A stretch of DNA of 64,000 nt from Nitrospira sp. ST-bin5. GTDB lineage: Bacteria > Nitrospirota > Nitrospiria > Nitrospirales > Nitrospiraceae. The stretch covers positions 1 through 64,000 of the forward strand of contig MSXN01000012.1 in assembly GCA_002083555.1 (NCBI GenBank), in the 5' to 3' direction. How positions within the stretch are numbered: position 1 is the first letter of the stretch; each line of letters opens with the position of its first letter. This document shows positions 24,813 to 34,114 of this stretch, piece after piece. The translations under genes were made by a program, and so were the position numbers. Below the pieces are notes generated by a model. That model saw only the letters and a program-made list of their open reading frames with translations. It did not search any database and was not told where the DNA came from.

Positions 24813-25262
24813 TTAGGCCTTACGTTGTGGTCGGACTCTTCTTAGGATATTCCGCTGTGAAGCCAAATAGTTACGGATCTCTTCATCCTGATTCCACAAT
24901 GAGAAATAGTCGCTCATGACATTTCGACCTTCTTCACCAAGATCATTCCAGGCTTGAAGCAAGCCCGGATAAGTCAGTGCCAAAGTCACCAACTTAGGAG
25001 CAATCGCTGCGTGACTCTCGGCTCTATTCCTTGGTTCCTCACCCTTCTGAAGCCACTCCAATCGACAACCTGTTTCATAAGCTACTTTGTATAGCCAAAG
25101 GGCTGGCACATGGCCGCGTCGAAAAGCGCCAGTAATCTTTGGTGGCGTTATCCCAAGATAAGAGGCCAAGCTCGCCTGGGTTTTTAGACCCGTGGCAAGG
25201 AGCAAACGGTCAATGATTTCCTGTGGGAAATCAGCTTGACTAATTGGTTTCCCTTGGGACAT
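24813..25262 (-). CDS. Phage CI-type repressor
   Basis: A 149-residue protein with an N-terminal bacteriophage CI-like HTH (IIDRLLLATGLKTQASLASY, then LGITPPKITGAFRRGHVP) and WLYKVAYETGCRLEWL, typical of CI/HTH_PF07022 proteins. No LexA-like S24 peptidase follows, so it is a short repressor. It is divergent from a Ner/Nlp-like gene starting 13 nt away and sits at the left edge of an AT-rich block carrying recombinases. It probably represses that block. Confidence 0.8.
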   Translation of the reverse strand: MSQGKPISQADFPQEIIDRLLLATGLKTQASLASYLGITPPKITGAFRRGHVPALWLYKVAYETGCRLEWLQKGEEPRNRAESHAAIAPKLVTLALTYPGLLQAWNDLGEEGRNVMSDYFSLWNQDEEIRNYLASQRNILRRVRPQRKA

Positions 25263-25274
25263 AATTCACCAACC

Positions 25275-25496
25275 GTGGGAACAACGAATAAAAGACATTT
25301 GTGTAGAAATCTTGTCTGCCTTCTTTTGTTGAAGGCAGGTTATTCGTACGCAGATGTTGGAAGAATTATCGGTAGATCTCGGCATGCAGTCGCTCGCGTG
25401 GTATACGGCTGGCATTGTACTCAGGAAATCCGCGACGCCATTGCCAAGTTAGTCTGCGTACCGGCGGAAAAGCTCTGGCCAGAAAACCGGGTTTAG
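25275..25496 (+). CDS. Ner/Nlp-like phage-type DNA-binding protein
   Basis: About 73 residues. The HTH is LLLKAGYSYADVGRIIGRSR, then HAVARVVYGWH, and the end IAKLVCVPAEKLWPE is typical of Ner/Nlp family proteins (a Cro-like antagonist). The start is uncertain: GTG 25275 is used; ATG 25236 would overlap the divergent repressor and TTG 25299 is also possible. The face-to-face pair with the CI-type gene resembles a phage or transposon control switch. Confidence 0.65.
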   Translation: MGTTNKRHLCRNLVCLLLLKAGYSYADVGRIIGRSRHAVARVVYGWHCTQEIRDAIAKLVCVPAEKLWPENRV

Positions 25497-25765
25497 CCAG
25501 TGCTTATCGTCCTTACCCAGCTTTAGATTTTCTTGAACTGCGTCTCCATCTTGTCAGTCACATATCTCGATGAGGGTGCCTCGTACTTGGAAGAAAGAAC
25601 GGTCGGTTAGTAAACGGCCCCTGGTGTCTTTAAAGCTGAATGAGACCTCAAGAAAGCCTCTTATGAGGCCACAGTATAGGATTGGCTACTCGATGAAGCA
25701 ATGCCAAACCGTGCGCTACCTCTCCAACCTGGAATGAACTGATCGGCCCTTACGGGAGTTGAGTC

Positions 25766-27265
25766 GTGGGTTATCACGAACTGTTCCATTACGCGAGCCT
25801 CCTATCCAAGGCCGGCCGTCTTGCTGCCTATAATTCATACTACTGCTCCCTTCAGATATCTGGACTCCATTATGCCTACTTTCTTCAGTCTTCCAACATC
25901 ATCGCTGTTTGTACAGCTCGTCATGAAACGCACGAACTCGCAACGACCTATCTCCTTCTGCAAAAGGCAAACGGACTAGCTATCAATACGGTTCGCTTTG
26001 AGGCGCATGCACTCAAGACGCTGCTGGATTTCCTCACGCTCTGGGATCTTGATCTTCGTGATGGTGACCTCCTTGTTATCCTTCAGGCCTACACAGATTA
26101 TCTCCGCTTGATCCGTCACAACTGGCGACCGCGCTCCGTGTTGGAGTGGTCCGTTCTTTCACAGGTACCCCTCAAAGAGCACACGTCATCAGACAGCTGT
26201 TGCGAAGATTCCGGCGACCTTGGAGGTTTATCGAAAACTGATGGTAGGGAACGTGCTCCTGGTGCAATCGAAAAGTTTCTGTACGTTAGTGTGAAGTATT
26301 TACGTTTTCTCCAGACCCGAACGGAGAGGTACGCTGGCTTATCATTTCAGCAGTTGCCAGTGCGCCAGAAGCGAATCTGGGGAGTGATATCTGGGACTGC
26401 GGGGTCCAGGACAGTTCCCGTCGTTGATCTTCGGGCGATAACCGGGGAGCGCGGGGTCCGATCTCGTTGGAATAAGATCGACAATCTCCCGAGTGATGCC
26501 GTGTTTTCACTCGACCAGGCTAATCTATTCTTTCAATACACACCAGGCGCTCAAAACAAGTTACTGTTTGCCACCCTGCGCTATCTCGGTCTCCGAGAAG
26601 CAGAGGCTGCGGGGATAACAATTGATCCTGAAACCCTCCCTCCGTCGTTTTTCCGCATGAAATACTTTCAGGCCAAGCAATGGCTGAGGAACCATTTGAG
26701 GGGAGACCTTAAATACGTACACCTACATTCCAAGGGGAGATGGGTCTTCAGTGTAATAGATCGCGGCAACCCTGATTACAGAGCCTCGCACAAGCGTGCC
26801 GGAGAGAGAAGAGAAGTGCCGTGGATTTTTTCAGCCGATGATCTTGAGGACCTTTTGATTAATGCACTGCGCGAACGCACGGAACTCATTCAGCATCAAC
26901 CGAAAGACCATGGTTTTCTTTTCGTCAGCAGTGACCACCGACGCAGAGGAGCACCCATCACGGGACAAACTGTTTACAAGAAGTACCATGCTATTGCTAA
27001 ACGAGCTCGGAAAGGCAATCCAGAGTCAGTTCTCCACAGATATAGCCCACATACCTTCCGACACTTTTACGCCACGTATCTACTAAAAGTCCTCAAGAGG
27101 CCAATTGACGAAGTAAGTCTCTGGCTCGGGCACAGTACGACAGAAATTACAGCAAAATTCTACGCACATTGGATGTCGGATAAAGAGGAGGAGGGGCAGT
27201 TCACCGTGGCTCGGATGAAACAGGTTATAAACCAGTCATTGGATGGAAGAACTCCGCATGGGTGA
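25766..27265 (+). CDS. Tyrosine recombinase, TnpA-like
   Basis: A 499-residue site-specific recombinase. The catalytic set is complete: R277 in LRYLGLREAE, H429-x-x-R432 in SPHTFRHFYATYLL, H456 in WLGHSTTEITAKF and nucleophile Y466. An N-terminal SAM-like core-binding domain covers about residues 55-190. The start is GTG at 25766; the next methionine is far inside. Overlaps the next recombinase by 23 nt. It should catalyse strand exchange for element movement. Confidence 0.88.
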   Translation: MGYHELFHYASLLSKAGRLAAYNSYYCSLQISGLHYAYFLQSSNIIAVCTARHETHELATTYLLLQKANGLAINTVRFEAHALKTLLDFLTLWDLDLRDGDLLVILQAYTDYLRLIRHNWRPRSVLEWSVLSQVPLKEHTSSDSCCEDSGDLGGLSKTDGRERAPGAIEKFLYVSVKYLRFLQTRTERYAGLSFQQLPVRQKRIWGVISGTAGSRTVPVVDLRAITGERGVRSRWNKIDNLPSDAVFSLDQANLFFQYTPGAQNKLLFATLRYLGLREAEAAGITIDPETLPPSFFRMKYFQAKQWLRNHLRGDLKYVHLHSKGRWVFSVIDRGNPDYRASHKRAGERREVPWIFSADDLEDLLINALRERTELIQHQPKDHGFLFVSSDHRRRGAPITGQTVYKKYHAIAKRARKGNPESVLHRYSPHTFRHFYATYLLKVLKRPIDEVSLWLGHSTTEITAKFYAHWMSDKEEEGQFTVARMKQVINQSLDGRTPHG

Positions 27266-29351
27266 TTTGCTCTGGATACCGCTCGCACGACTGAGAGTTG
27301 AATACAAGAGTGTCTTTGGACGAGGGCACTATGCCCAACTTTGCTTCTTGGGACCAATTGTTCAGCGCCTTCATGAAACATATGAGGATGGCAATCAATG
27401 GCTTTCAACGCCGCTCGACCAGAAGGAGGAGATCAGACACTCTCATCCAAACTATCACGTCAATGAAATGTCTTACATTGTCCCATGGGCCTGGTACGCA
27501 GGCCTATGTCATGAGTTTGGATCAGAAGCTCAAGGGCGTCGTGAAGCCTATGTGGCGTACTTACGCCGGCGTCGCCGTCGAGGACTAAAGGTTGCGGTCA
27601 AATGGGCTCAATACTTCGGGCTCGTGTCGGAAGAGGAATTGACCAAGACGGACAAACTGCTAGCTCAGAGTGGGGGCTCGGCTGAGTTCCGGACAAGTCT
27701 CAGTATTCATACGTTAATCTTGGCGAAACCCTTTCAGCAGTTCACTGACGATGATCTCGATTGGGTCTCCACAATCTGGGACAACCACGTTTACAGCAAG
27801 AAGACACTTCAAGACTTCCGCATACTAATGGGGTACAGCCAGACGCGACTATCTATGGCATTTCCTAACGCATGGGAAACTCTGAAAGCGACTCCTGCGC
27901 TAAAGGAAATGGCTACAAGATACCATAAGTACCTGAAAAGCGCTGATGCTCATCCTGGAGCGCTTAAATTCATTCCGCACGTATTGCAAAGATTGTTTGA
28001 GTTTGCTGAGCAATGCGGATTTGAAGATTTGTCGCGATTCAGGAGGAAAGAGTTTCTGCAGTTCCAAGATTGGCTAGACAATGGTCGAAGGGCAAAGAAA
28101 TCCCTCGCAACGTATATCTCGATCATCAAAACATTCTTCGAGTGGGGATGTGGAGAACCTGGGTTTCCGTCGGAGCTTGATGTTCCGTTCGAGGAATGGC
28201 GTCGATTAGCACGGGAGGCAAACCGTGAACTGAATGGGCGGGAAGGTCATTCATTTTCATCACGAGATGCCGCCTTGCAATTGGTTGAAGCTCTCCAAAG
28301 TTTTGCTCCCTCCAACGAACGGGAGCAGCTTTACCAACTGTTTTGGATGGTTGCCTGCTCAGCACCCCCGAGGTTTCGGTTCCTTCTTGACCTGGATGTC
28401 GAGACGGCGTTACGACCGATGCCCAATGAGCCTTCCGCTTGGGGCTTATGTTCTCCGTCTGAGGATAAAGCCGGGCATACCTGGGGCCAGTTTCCTATTC
28501 TCGACTCAATGGGCCTGACCGCGATCCGGGCACTCATTGCGCGAGCTAGAGAACTCGAACTTCCGCCTCTTTATAACCCTCGAACCCAACGGACATACAT
28601 CCATGTATTCCAGCTCTCAAAACCTCCTACTGTCCCAAGCGAAACCGAGATCCGGTCATTTCTGACCGACTTAAAACACATGATTGCTTACAGAGAGCCC
28701 GATGGGAGTCTGGCAAGAGGTTCGGCGCATGCCTTTAGGACGCTTCTATTGACTGAAATTGCTGCAAGAACTCAAGACATTGGGGCAGTTCAGCTTGCTG
28801 CCGGACATCGAAACGAGCAGATGACGAGGCTTTACCTTCGGAGTCGCATCGCACGCAACGCACTCTTATACAAAGTGGTAGCCCAGTATGAAGGGGGACA
28901 AATCACGGGCCGTTTTTATTTGCGGCTCATTTCTCTTCTAACCGACGATGAAACTCCAGTGGAATCAATGATGAGGGCTCTCACCACAGACATGGAGTTA
29001 GAAACATTTCTGGCGAAATATGGGAAACGCCTCGATATGGGGCACTGTCTCAATCAATCAGAATGCGACAACTGGATGCGTTGCTGGGGATGCCAACATT
29101 TCTTGATGCAAAAAGAGGAGACCCAGGGAGCCGTGACTACGCTCATAAAACACATAGTAAACATGCGAGAAATGGTTCAAAGCAGCAGAGACTTTACTTA
29201 TGACAACTCGATTGCCGCTGGGCAAATGAAAGTGATCGCTCTCATCGTGAAAAGGCTCAGTGATTTGGGTCTGACAGAGGATAAGCTCGAAGAAATGGTG
29301 ATGTCTTCAATCCAGCAATTCGATGCTGCTCATCCACGGAATGAAGGTTAG
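27243..29351 (+). CDS. Large tyrosine recombinase, TnpB-like, with Cys cluster
   Basis: A 702-residue protein. The C-terminal recombinase core shows SAHAFRTLLLTEI (H-x-x-R), LAAGHRNEQMTRLYLR (GH and Tyr). After it comes a cysteine cluster CLNQSECDNWMRCWGC that is likely a zinc-binding tail, as in Tn554 TnpB-like proteins. The N-terminal ~400 residues form the long DNA-binding part typical of this group. Alternative start ATG at 27258. It presumably works together with the first recombinase. Confidence 0.8.
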   Translation: MEELRMGDLLWIPLARLRVEYKSVFGRGHYAQLCFLGPIVQRLHETYEDGNQWLSTPLDQKEEIRHSHPNYHVNEMSYIVPWAWYAGLCHEFGSEAQGRREAYVAYLRRRRRRGLKVAVKWAQYFGLVSEEELTKTDKLLAQSGGSAEFRTSLSIHTLILAKPFQQFTDDDLDWVSTIWDNHVYSKKTLQDFRILMGYSQTRLSMAFPNAWETLKATPALKEMATRYHKYLKSADAHPGALKFIPHVLQRLFEFAEQCGFEDLSRFRRKEFLQFQDWLDNGRRAKKSLATYISIIKTFFEWGCGEPGFPSELDVPFEEWRRLAREANRELNGREGHSFSSRDAALQLVEALQSFAPSNEREQLYQLFWMVACSAPPRFRFLLDLDVETALRPMPNEPSAWGLCSPSEDKAGHTWGQFPILDSMGLTAIRALIARARELELPPLYNPRTQRTYIHVFQLSKPPTVPSETEIRSFLTDLKHMIAYREPDGSLARGSAHAFRTLLLTEIAARTQDIGAVQLAAGHRNEQMTRLYLRSRIARNALLYKVVAQYEGGQITGRFYLRLISLLTDDETPVESMMRALTTDMELETFLAKYGKRLDMGHCLNQSECDNWMRCWGCQHFLMQKEETQGAVTTLIKHIVNMREMVQSSRDFTYDNSIAAGQMKVIALIVKRLSDLGLTEDKLEEMVMSSIQQFDAAHPRNEG

Positions 29352-32214
29352 AAACAAGGCTGAAATTGCAAGAGGAGTACGCCGACACTTCTTGCGGGAA
29401 GAATGGGAAACCTTTTCTCAAGAATGGTACCGGGTTGTCCGGTTTACCGATTTGCCATTTGAGGTACTCGAGAACCCAAATGCGTGGAAAAGGCAGGATC
29501 AAAGAGACATAGCGTATTACGCTTGGCACTTGGCCTTTTTCCGCCGCATTACTCTACCTCTCACGTATACCTTCCGCATTCATTGTCGAAACAGCGACTT
29601 GCCCTTAGCGCAGCATCCTAATTTTGTCAGTCTTCGCATGCTTTGGGAGGGCTACCATTCCAGCTGTGGGCTACACAGTTCTGGTGAGGAACGACAGAGG
29701 CAGAAGAATCACACTCAGCTAGAAACACTTGCGCTACGATTGTGGCTTGGAGGCTATGGAGTAGCCAAAGCAGATGATTGTTCACCCGTTACTGATGAGG
29801 TATTGCAAGCAGCTTTCAACTTGTCACCGCCCACTACCGGTCGAGCCGTAGCCCTCCTTGGAAAGGTTCTTAGACAAGATCAGGATACGCTCATCAGCGA
29901 GCCTTGCGTCAGGCTCGGAGTAAGGTCACATTTCACTGCAACAGAATGGCACATTGCTTTTGGGACTAGTTGGGGCATCGTTTCTCATCTGGCTAAAATC
30001 CCCTTGGAGACCTTCGAGAGTCCCTCTTATTGGTCAACACTAGCTACTCATCATATCAGTACGTATGCGGCGAGGTTAGCGTTCTACCAGAGGATTCGCT
30101 TGCCCCTTGCCTTTTGCCTATCTCGGCCGCAATCCGCGGAAGATTTTCCAGTCCACGCTATCGACAATTTTAAGGTGCTGGATCAGCTCTTTGATCAGTG
30201 CTTCCCCATTCTGTACAAGTTGGAAGTGAACAACTCACGTTTAAAAGCCAAGATCAGGAGTCAGCTGAGGAACCAAGCGCTAGCGTTCTGGTTAGCGGGG
30301 TATGGCCTGAGACATGATCACAATCATAAGGCAATCGATCCTAGTATTTTACGGCAGGGGGAGGACCTTGCAAAATCATCTACCAATAAGAAAGTGATCC
30401 GGCTACTAGGGATTCTTTTAGAGCATGATCAACAGTGCTCGGGAACATTTGTCCGGAAACGCTCTGGAGGGTCCCGTGTCTCGGAACTTGAGGACGCAAC
30501 TTGGCAAAGGAATATTTTACAAGGTGTGCGCACTCCTTCTTCACAAATACTTTACCAATACGTGTTTGGAGAGCTGTTGACGAGAGTTGAGGGGCCGCAA
30601 GTCAGAAAATCGACCCTGAGTGATGGAGAGGGCGAAGGTTCACCTATGCGTGAGGGCCTAGGTTCAATATCAATGGGAACATGGAAGGGCTATGCCAGCG
30701 CGTTACGGCTCTTTGCTGAATGGTGCCAAAAAAACAGGTACGATTCAATCGATCAATGCCTGGTTCCAGGAATAGCAGATTTCTTAAGGGAAGGAAGGCC
30801 TTCCAAAAGCCGTTCTATAAGGAATGGGGCGCGGGGAGCTCTTCGGGGCTGGGTTCGCTGGTACGCCAGTATGTTCGGAACTAGTTGTCCGGAGAAGAAG
30901 ATTATCCCACGTATAGTGAGACGATCCAGAGTTTCACATGGAAAACTTTTAGACCTTGCGTCAGCTGAGCTATTCATCGACACGCTGCTCGATGACCAAA
31001 GCCCTTCGTTCTCGGAAAATCGCATTCTGGATTTCCGATGTCGCCGGGCTGCGCTAATCGCGTTTGCGACAGGTGGTCGAGGGAAGAGCATCCGTCTTTT
31101 GATCAAAGACTGTTTAAGAGCAGACCATCACAGCCACCCCTTTCTCTTTTTCCACTCGGTAAAGACGAAGCCCCACCATGAAGTAGAAGTTGGTGCTGAT
31201 GTGGTGCGGTGGGTTGAAGAGCTTCAGCGTGTGGCACCAAGTAACAAGATCTATATCCCTTCTGACACTGCCGCGTTTGGTGACGGGCTGACCGAATATC
31301 GCTTATTAGCGAATGCGACGGACGATGGTCCTCTAAACTCACATACAATCAACAACTTTATGAAAAGAGTGCAACGGCATCTCTGGCCCATGAAGCATCC
31401 TAATGGGAGACCGTTTGCACTTCATGATGCACGAAGACTCCAAGCTATCTGTCTGACTTTGCAGGAGAAAAAGTTCGAGGATATTCGGCAGAGACTAGGT
31501 CAAACAAGAGTCGAGTCCGTTTTGCCTTATGTGGCCACGAAGCCTCCTCAATATCAACGATGGTATGCACAAATCCTTAAGGAAGGGGTTTGGAAAAACA
31601 TCAGCGATAAATTCGGGGAAACCGATGGCCTTCCCCTCGATCAAGTTGTGGCTCAAGCTTCACGCATGACAAATGTGTCGAGTAATAAGGATTTTGTGCG
31701 CCAATTGATTGAAAAGACGCTTGCAAATCAACACAATCCCTATGAGGTAAACCAAAGCCGGATTCTCCCGGTAAACATGGTGGCGAGTGGATTTCCGAGG
31801 CGGTCTCACAACTGTACTGCGCATGAGCTGCTTAACTGTGGACATACAGAACTGCACTGCTTCTCATGTGACAAGTACAATCCGGACACAACAATGCTCG
31901 AGGATCACAAAGCAGAAATATTTCGATTCATGGTTCTTGCCATGAGATCACGGTTGGCTAAGAAGCAACGACGGAATGTGATTGAACGCCAGGCTGTGGA
32001 GCTTCGAGAAGAGAGTGTCATAGCACTTCTCGATCAAGCGATCCCGAAACTATTTGGAAATCGTTTTGGACTATCACCAGTTACCATCAACAAACTGAAG
32101 GGTGAACTTTGGGCCAGCGCTAAGCAATTCATGAAAGAGAGAGAGCTCGGCGGCGATGCCCCCACCTACACTCAGGCATTGCAGTTCATTCGGCAAAGGC
32201 AAGTAAGTGGCTAG
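29323..32214 (+). CDS. Very large divergent tyrosine recombinase with duplicated N-terminal domain
   Basis: A 963-residue protein. The core shows ATGGRGKSIRLLI, LHDARRLQAICLTL (H-x-x-R form) and LGQTRVESVLPYV, where the usual GH is GQ and the Tyr remains. A His/Cys cluster (HNCTAHELLNCGHTELHC, then FSCDKYN) near residue 835 suggests zinc binding. The N-terminus carries two copies of a ~200-residue module, each with an EEW/TEW...P(F/L)E(V/T)(L/F)E(N/S)P...AY(A)..LAF(F/Y)(R/Q)RI(T/R)LPL pattern (about 20-80 and 205-265). It overlaps the previous gene by 29 nt (alternative start 29341). Confidence 0.7.
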   Translation: MLLIHGMKVRNKAEIARGVRRHFLREEWETFSQEWYRVVRFTDLPFEVLENPNAWKRQDQRDIAYYAWHLAFFRRITLPLTYTFRIHCRNSDLPLAQHPNFVSLRMLWEGYHSSCGLHSSGEERQRQKNHTQLETLALRLWLGGYGVAKADDCSPVTDEVLQAAFNLSPPTTGRAVALLGKVLRQDQDTLISEPCVRLGVRSHFTATEWHIAFGTSWGIVSHLAKIPLETFESPSYWSTLATHHISTYAARLAFYQRIRLPLAFCLSRPQSAEDFPVHAIDNFKVLDQLFDQCFPILYKLEVNNSRLKAKIRSQLRNQALAFWLAGYGLRHDHNHKAIDPSILRQGEDLAKSSTNKKVIRLLGILLEHDQQCSGTFVRKRSGGSRVSELEDATWQRNILQGVRTPSSQILYQYVFGELLTRVEGPQVRKSTLSDGEGEGSPMREGLGSISMGTWKGYASALRLFAEWCQKNRYDSIDQCLVPGIADFLREGRPSKSRSIRNGARGALRGWVRWYASMFGTSCPEKKIIPRIVRRSRVSHGKLLDLASAELFIDTLLDDQSPSFSENRILDFRCRRAALIAFATGGRGKSIRLLIKDCLRADHHSHPFLFFHSVKTKPHHEVEVGADVVRWVEELQRVAPSNKIYIPSDTAAFGDGLTEYRLLANATDDGPLNSHTINNFMKRVQRHLWPMKHPNGRPFALHDARRLQAICLTLQEKKFEDIRQRLGQTRVESVLPYVATKPPQYQRWYAQILKEGVWKNISDKFGETDGLPLDQVVAQASRMTNVSSNKDFVRQLIEKTLANQHNPYEVNQSRILPVNMVASGFPRRSHNCTAHELLNCGHTELHCFSCDKYNPDTTMLEDHKAEIFRFMVLAMRSRLAKKQRRNVIERQAVELREESVIALLDQAIPKLFGNRFGLSPVTINKLKGELWASAKQFMKERELGGDAPTYTQALQFIRQRQVSG

Positions 32215-32638
32215 ACGTCGCTATACATTAGGGAAACTCAAATACGAAGCCGCCCAAGCCAAGCGGCAAATCTTGACCCGTATAAAAAGAGGCAAGTTGA
32301 AAACATTGGTCAAGCAGGAGATCTATGCCTTGGTTGCGGCCCGCGTAGGTCTTAAGACAGACCGTACCTTGTGGGATGGTGAGCAGGGCACGTATCTCGA
32401 CCAATGGTATGAACGGCTTCAGATTGAAGTAAGCGAGCAAAAGAAGCTGTTAGAGAGTGACGTATACAGCCCCTTGCCGCAAGGCGGCTTGGTAGCCCGA
32501 TTAGAGGAACTTGAACGAAAATATGATGGACAAAGGGCGTTGCTCAACGAATACAAGAGGGCAAATGATGTTCTTCGAATAGAAAATGAGGACTTACGGA
32601 CACGACTGATCAGCAAATATGGCCGTGTCGATCAGTAA
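32207..32638 (+). CDS. Coiled-coil TnpC-like accessory protein
   Basis: A 143-residue basic protein with a C-terminal coiled coil (LEELERKYDGQRALLNEYKR, then ANDVLRIENEDLRTRL). It starts with GTG at 32207 overlapping the recombinase stop. Tn554 and relatives encode a small TnpC after TnpB that stimulates transposition; the position and coiled coil fit. There is no enzymatic motif. Sequence similarity itself is not certain. Confidence 0.65.
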   Translation: MARRRYTLGKLKYEAAQAKRQILTRIKRGKLKTLVKQEIYALVAARVGLKTDRTLWDGEQGTYLDQWYERLQIEVSEQKKLLESDVYSPLPQGGLVARLEELERKYDGQRALLNEYKRANDVLRIENEDLRTRLISKYGRVDQ

Positions 32639-32703
32639 TACGCCGGCTGGCTTTAGTTAGGTCTTGCCTCTCGATCCTACCCCTGTTACCCTCCATCACC
32701 TTT

Positions 32704-34101
32704 ATGCAAGCCACTTCTGGCAACGTTTTAGACATGGAAATCAATGTAAGCCCCACATTCTCCAGTGTATCTGGCGATATGCGCATAAATTTGCGGCTGA
32801 TCGCCGACTTTGGCCACGTCATCATCTGTTTTGAAAACATTTCCGAGCTCGCCGCCATCCGCCTCGAAGACGAACCGCTATGGGATGGGCAGGCGAAATC
32901 GAGCCGCTATCAAAATTTTGCCTCCGGCAGCTGGTATATCCCGGACTCCCTGCGCGGGACGGAGACTGAAGGAACCTACGAAGGGATCTTGCGGAGCCTG
33001 TCCGAAGTCTATCGTCTCCTGCATCCGCAGCTGACCCAGTTTCTCACCGAGCGCGAACCGCGCCCTGAATCGATGAAGCCGGCCGATTACCAACGGACGA
33101 TTGCTGCGCGGGCGTTCGACGTCACGCGCTATCTCCTGCCGTTGGCGGCGAAGACCAACGTCGGGCAAGTCGTGAGCATCAGGACTCTGGAAAAACAGAT
33201 CACCCGCCTGCTCTCGTCGCAATTACCGGAGCTGCGGCTCATCGCGGATGATCTCAAGGATGCCTGCCAGCGTGCCCCCATGAACCTGTGGGGCGAGTTG
33301 AGCGGCCAGGCGGCGGGAATGACCGAACCCATGGCTCCGACCCTCGCGCGCCATGCCAAGCCGAACGACTATCAATCGTCGGTGTATCAGGAACTGGGCC
33401 GGTACGCGAAAGAGGCCCTCAAGGGTACGGGTTTGGATCAACCGTCATCGTGGGGCGAACAGGAATCCGTCGAGCTAATCGAAGGCCATGACCCGATCGA
33501 TGAAATCGTCACGACGCTGCTCTATCGCGCCACGCACGCGCCCTATCGCAAGATCCTCGCCGTCGTGCGCGACTGGTCTGAAAAACAGAAGCAGGATGCG
33601 ATCGACGTCGGCATGAGATCACGGGGTCCGTACGACGAACTGATCAAGGAATTCCGCAGCGGCTACGCCTTCACCTTCGATATCCTGATGGACATCGGCG
33701 GCTGGCGCGACATGCACCGGCACCGGCGCTGCCAGCAGATCCAGCAAAACTTCACGACGATCCACGGCTACGATGTGCCGCCGCCGCTCGTGCAGGCGGG
33801 GTTGGATTCAGAATACCGGCAGGCCATGGATGCCGTGCGCATCGATATCGAACGGCTCAAGAAGACCAGCGCCGAAGGGTCGCTCTACGCCATCCCATTC
33901 GGGTTCAAAGTCCGCTGCCTCTTCAAAATGGACTATGCCGAAGCGGAATACATTGCCAAGCTCCGCTCCGGCGTGAAAGGCCATTGGTCCTATCGCACCG
34001 TCGCCTGGCTCATGAAACAGAAGATGGCCGCGCGGTATCCGATGCTCGGGGATCGCATTCAGGCCACATCCCCTGACATCGAAGACACCTTGACCAGATA
34101 A
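32704..34101 (+). CDS. Tandem ThyX-like (FAD-dependent thymidylate synthase family) protein, 5'-truncated
   Basis: A 465-residue protein of the double-ThyX family of about 520 residues. The first module begins abruptly at RLIADFGHVIICFENISEL (from 32794) and continues EDEPLWDGQAKSSRYQNF. The second holds RHRRCQQIQQNF, the ThyX-motif region, in degenerate form. The preceding ~60 residues of the first module (PPEV...YSRS...GH) are missing, and the first 30 residues have no family similarity. The gene therefore seems cut by the recombinase element on its left. It precedes a TPR gene by 13 nt. Activity of the protein is doubtful. Confidence 0.75.
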   Translation: MQATSGNVLDMEINVSPTFSSVSGDMRINLRLIADFGHVIICFENISELAAIRLEDEPLWDGQAKSSRYQNFASGSWYIPDSLRGTETEGTYEGILRSLSEVYRLLHPQLTQFLTEREPRPESMKPADYQRTIAARAFDVTRYLLPLAAKTNVGQVVSIRTLEKQITRLLSSQLPELRLIADDLKDACQRAPMNLWGELSGQAAGMTEPMAPTLARHAKPNDYQSSVYQELGRYAKEALKGTGLDQPSSWGEQESVELIEGHDPIDEIVTTLLYRATHAPYRKILAVVRDWSEKQKQDAIDVGMRSRGPYDELIKEFRSGYAFTFDILMDIGGWRDMHRHRRCQQIQQNFTTIHGYDVPPPLVQAGLDSEYRQAMDAVRIDIERLKKTSAEGSLYAIPFGFKVRCLFKMDYAEAEYIAKLRSGVKGHWSYRTVAWLMKQKMAARYPMLGDRIQATSPDIEDTLTR

Positions 34102-34114
34102 ATTTCGATACACC

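Larger units (their letters stand above)
25766..32638 (+). mobile_element. Tn554-like element with three tyrosine recombinases
   Basis: Four consecutive overlapping plus-strand genes: recombinase (499 aa), large recombinase (702 aa), very large recombinase (963 aa) and a coiled-coil protein (143 aa). Tn554 carries TnpA, TnpB and TnpC in this order; here one more recombinase is added. The block is clearly more AT-rich than its surroundings. Ends are not determined: no terminal repeats were found, as expected for this family. The right end may be near 32790, where the adjacent thyX-like gene loses homology. The CI/Ner pair at 24813-25496 may belong to it. Confidence 0.7.
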
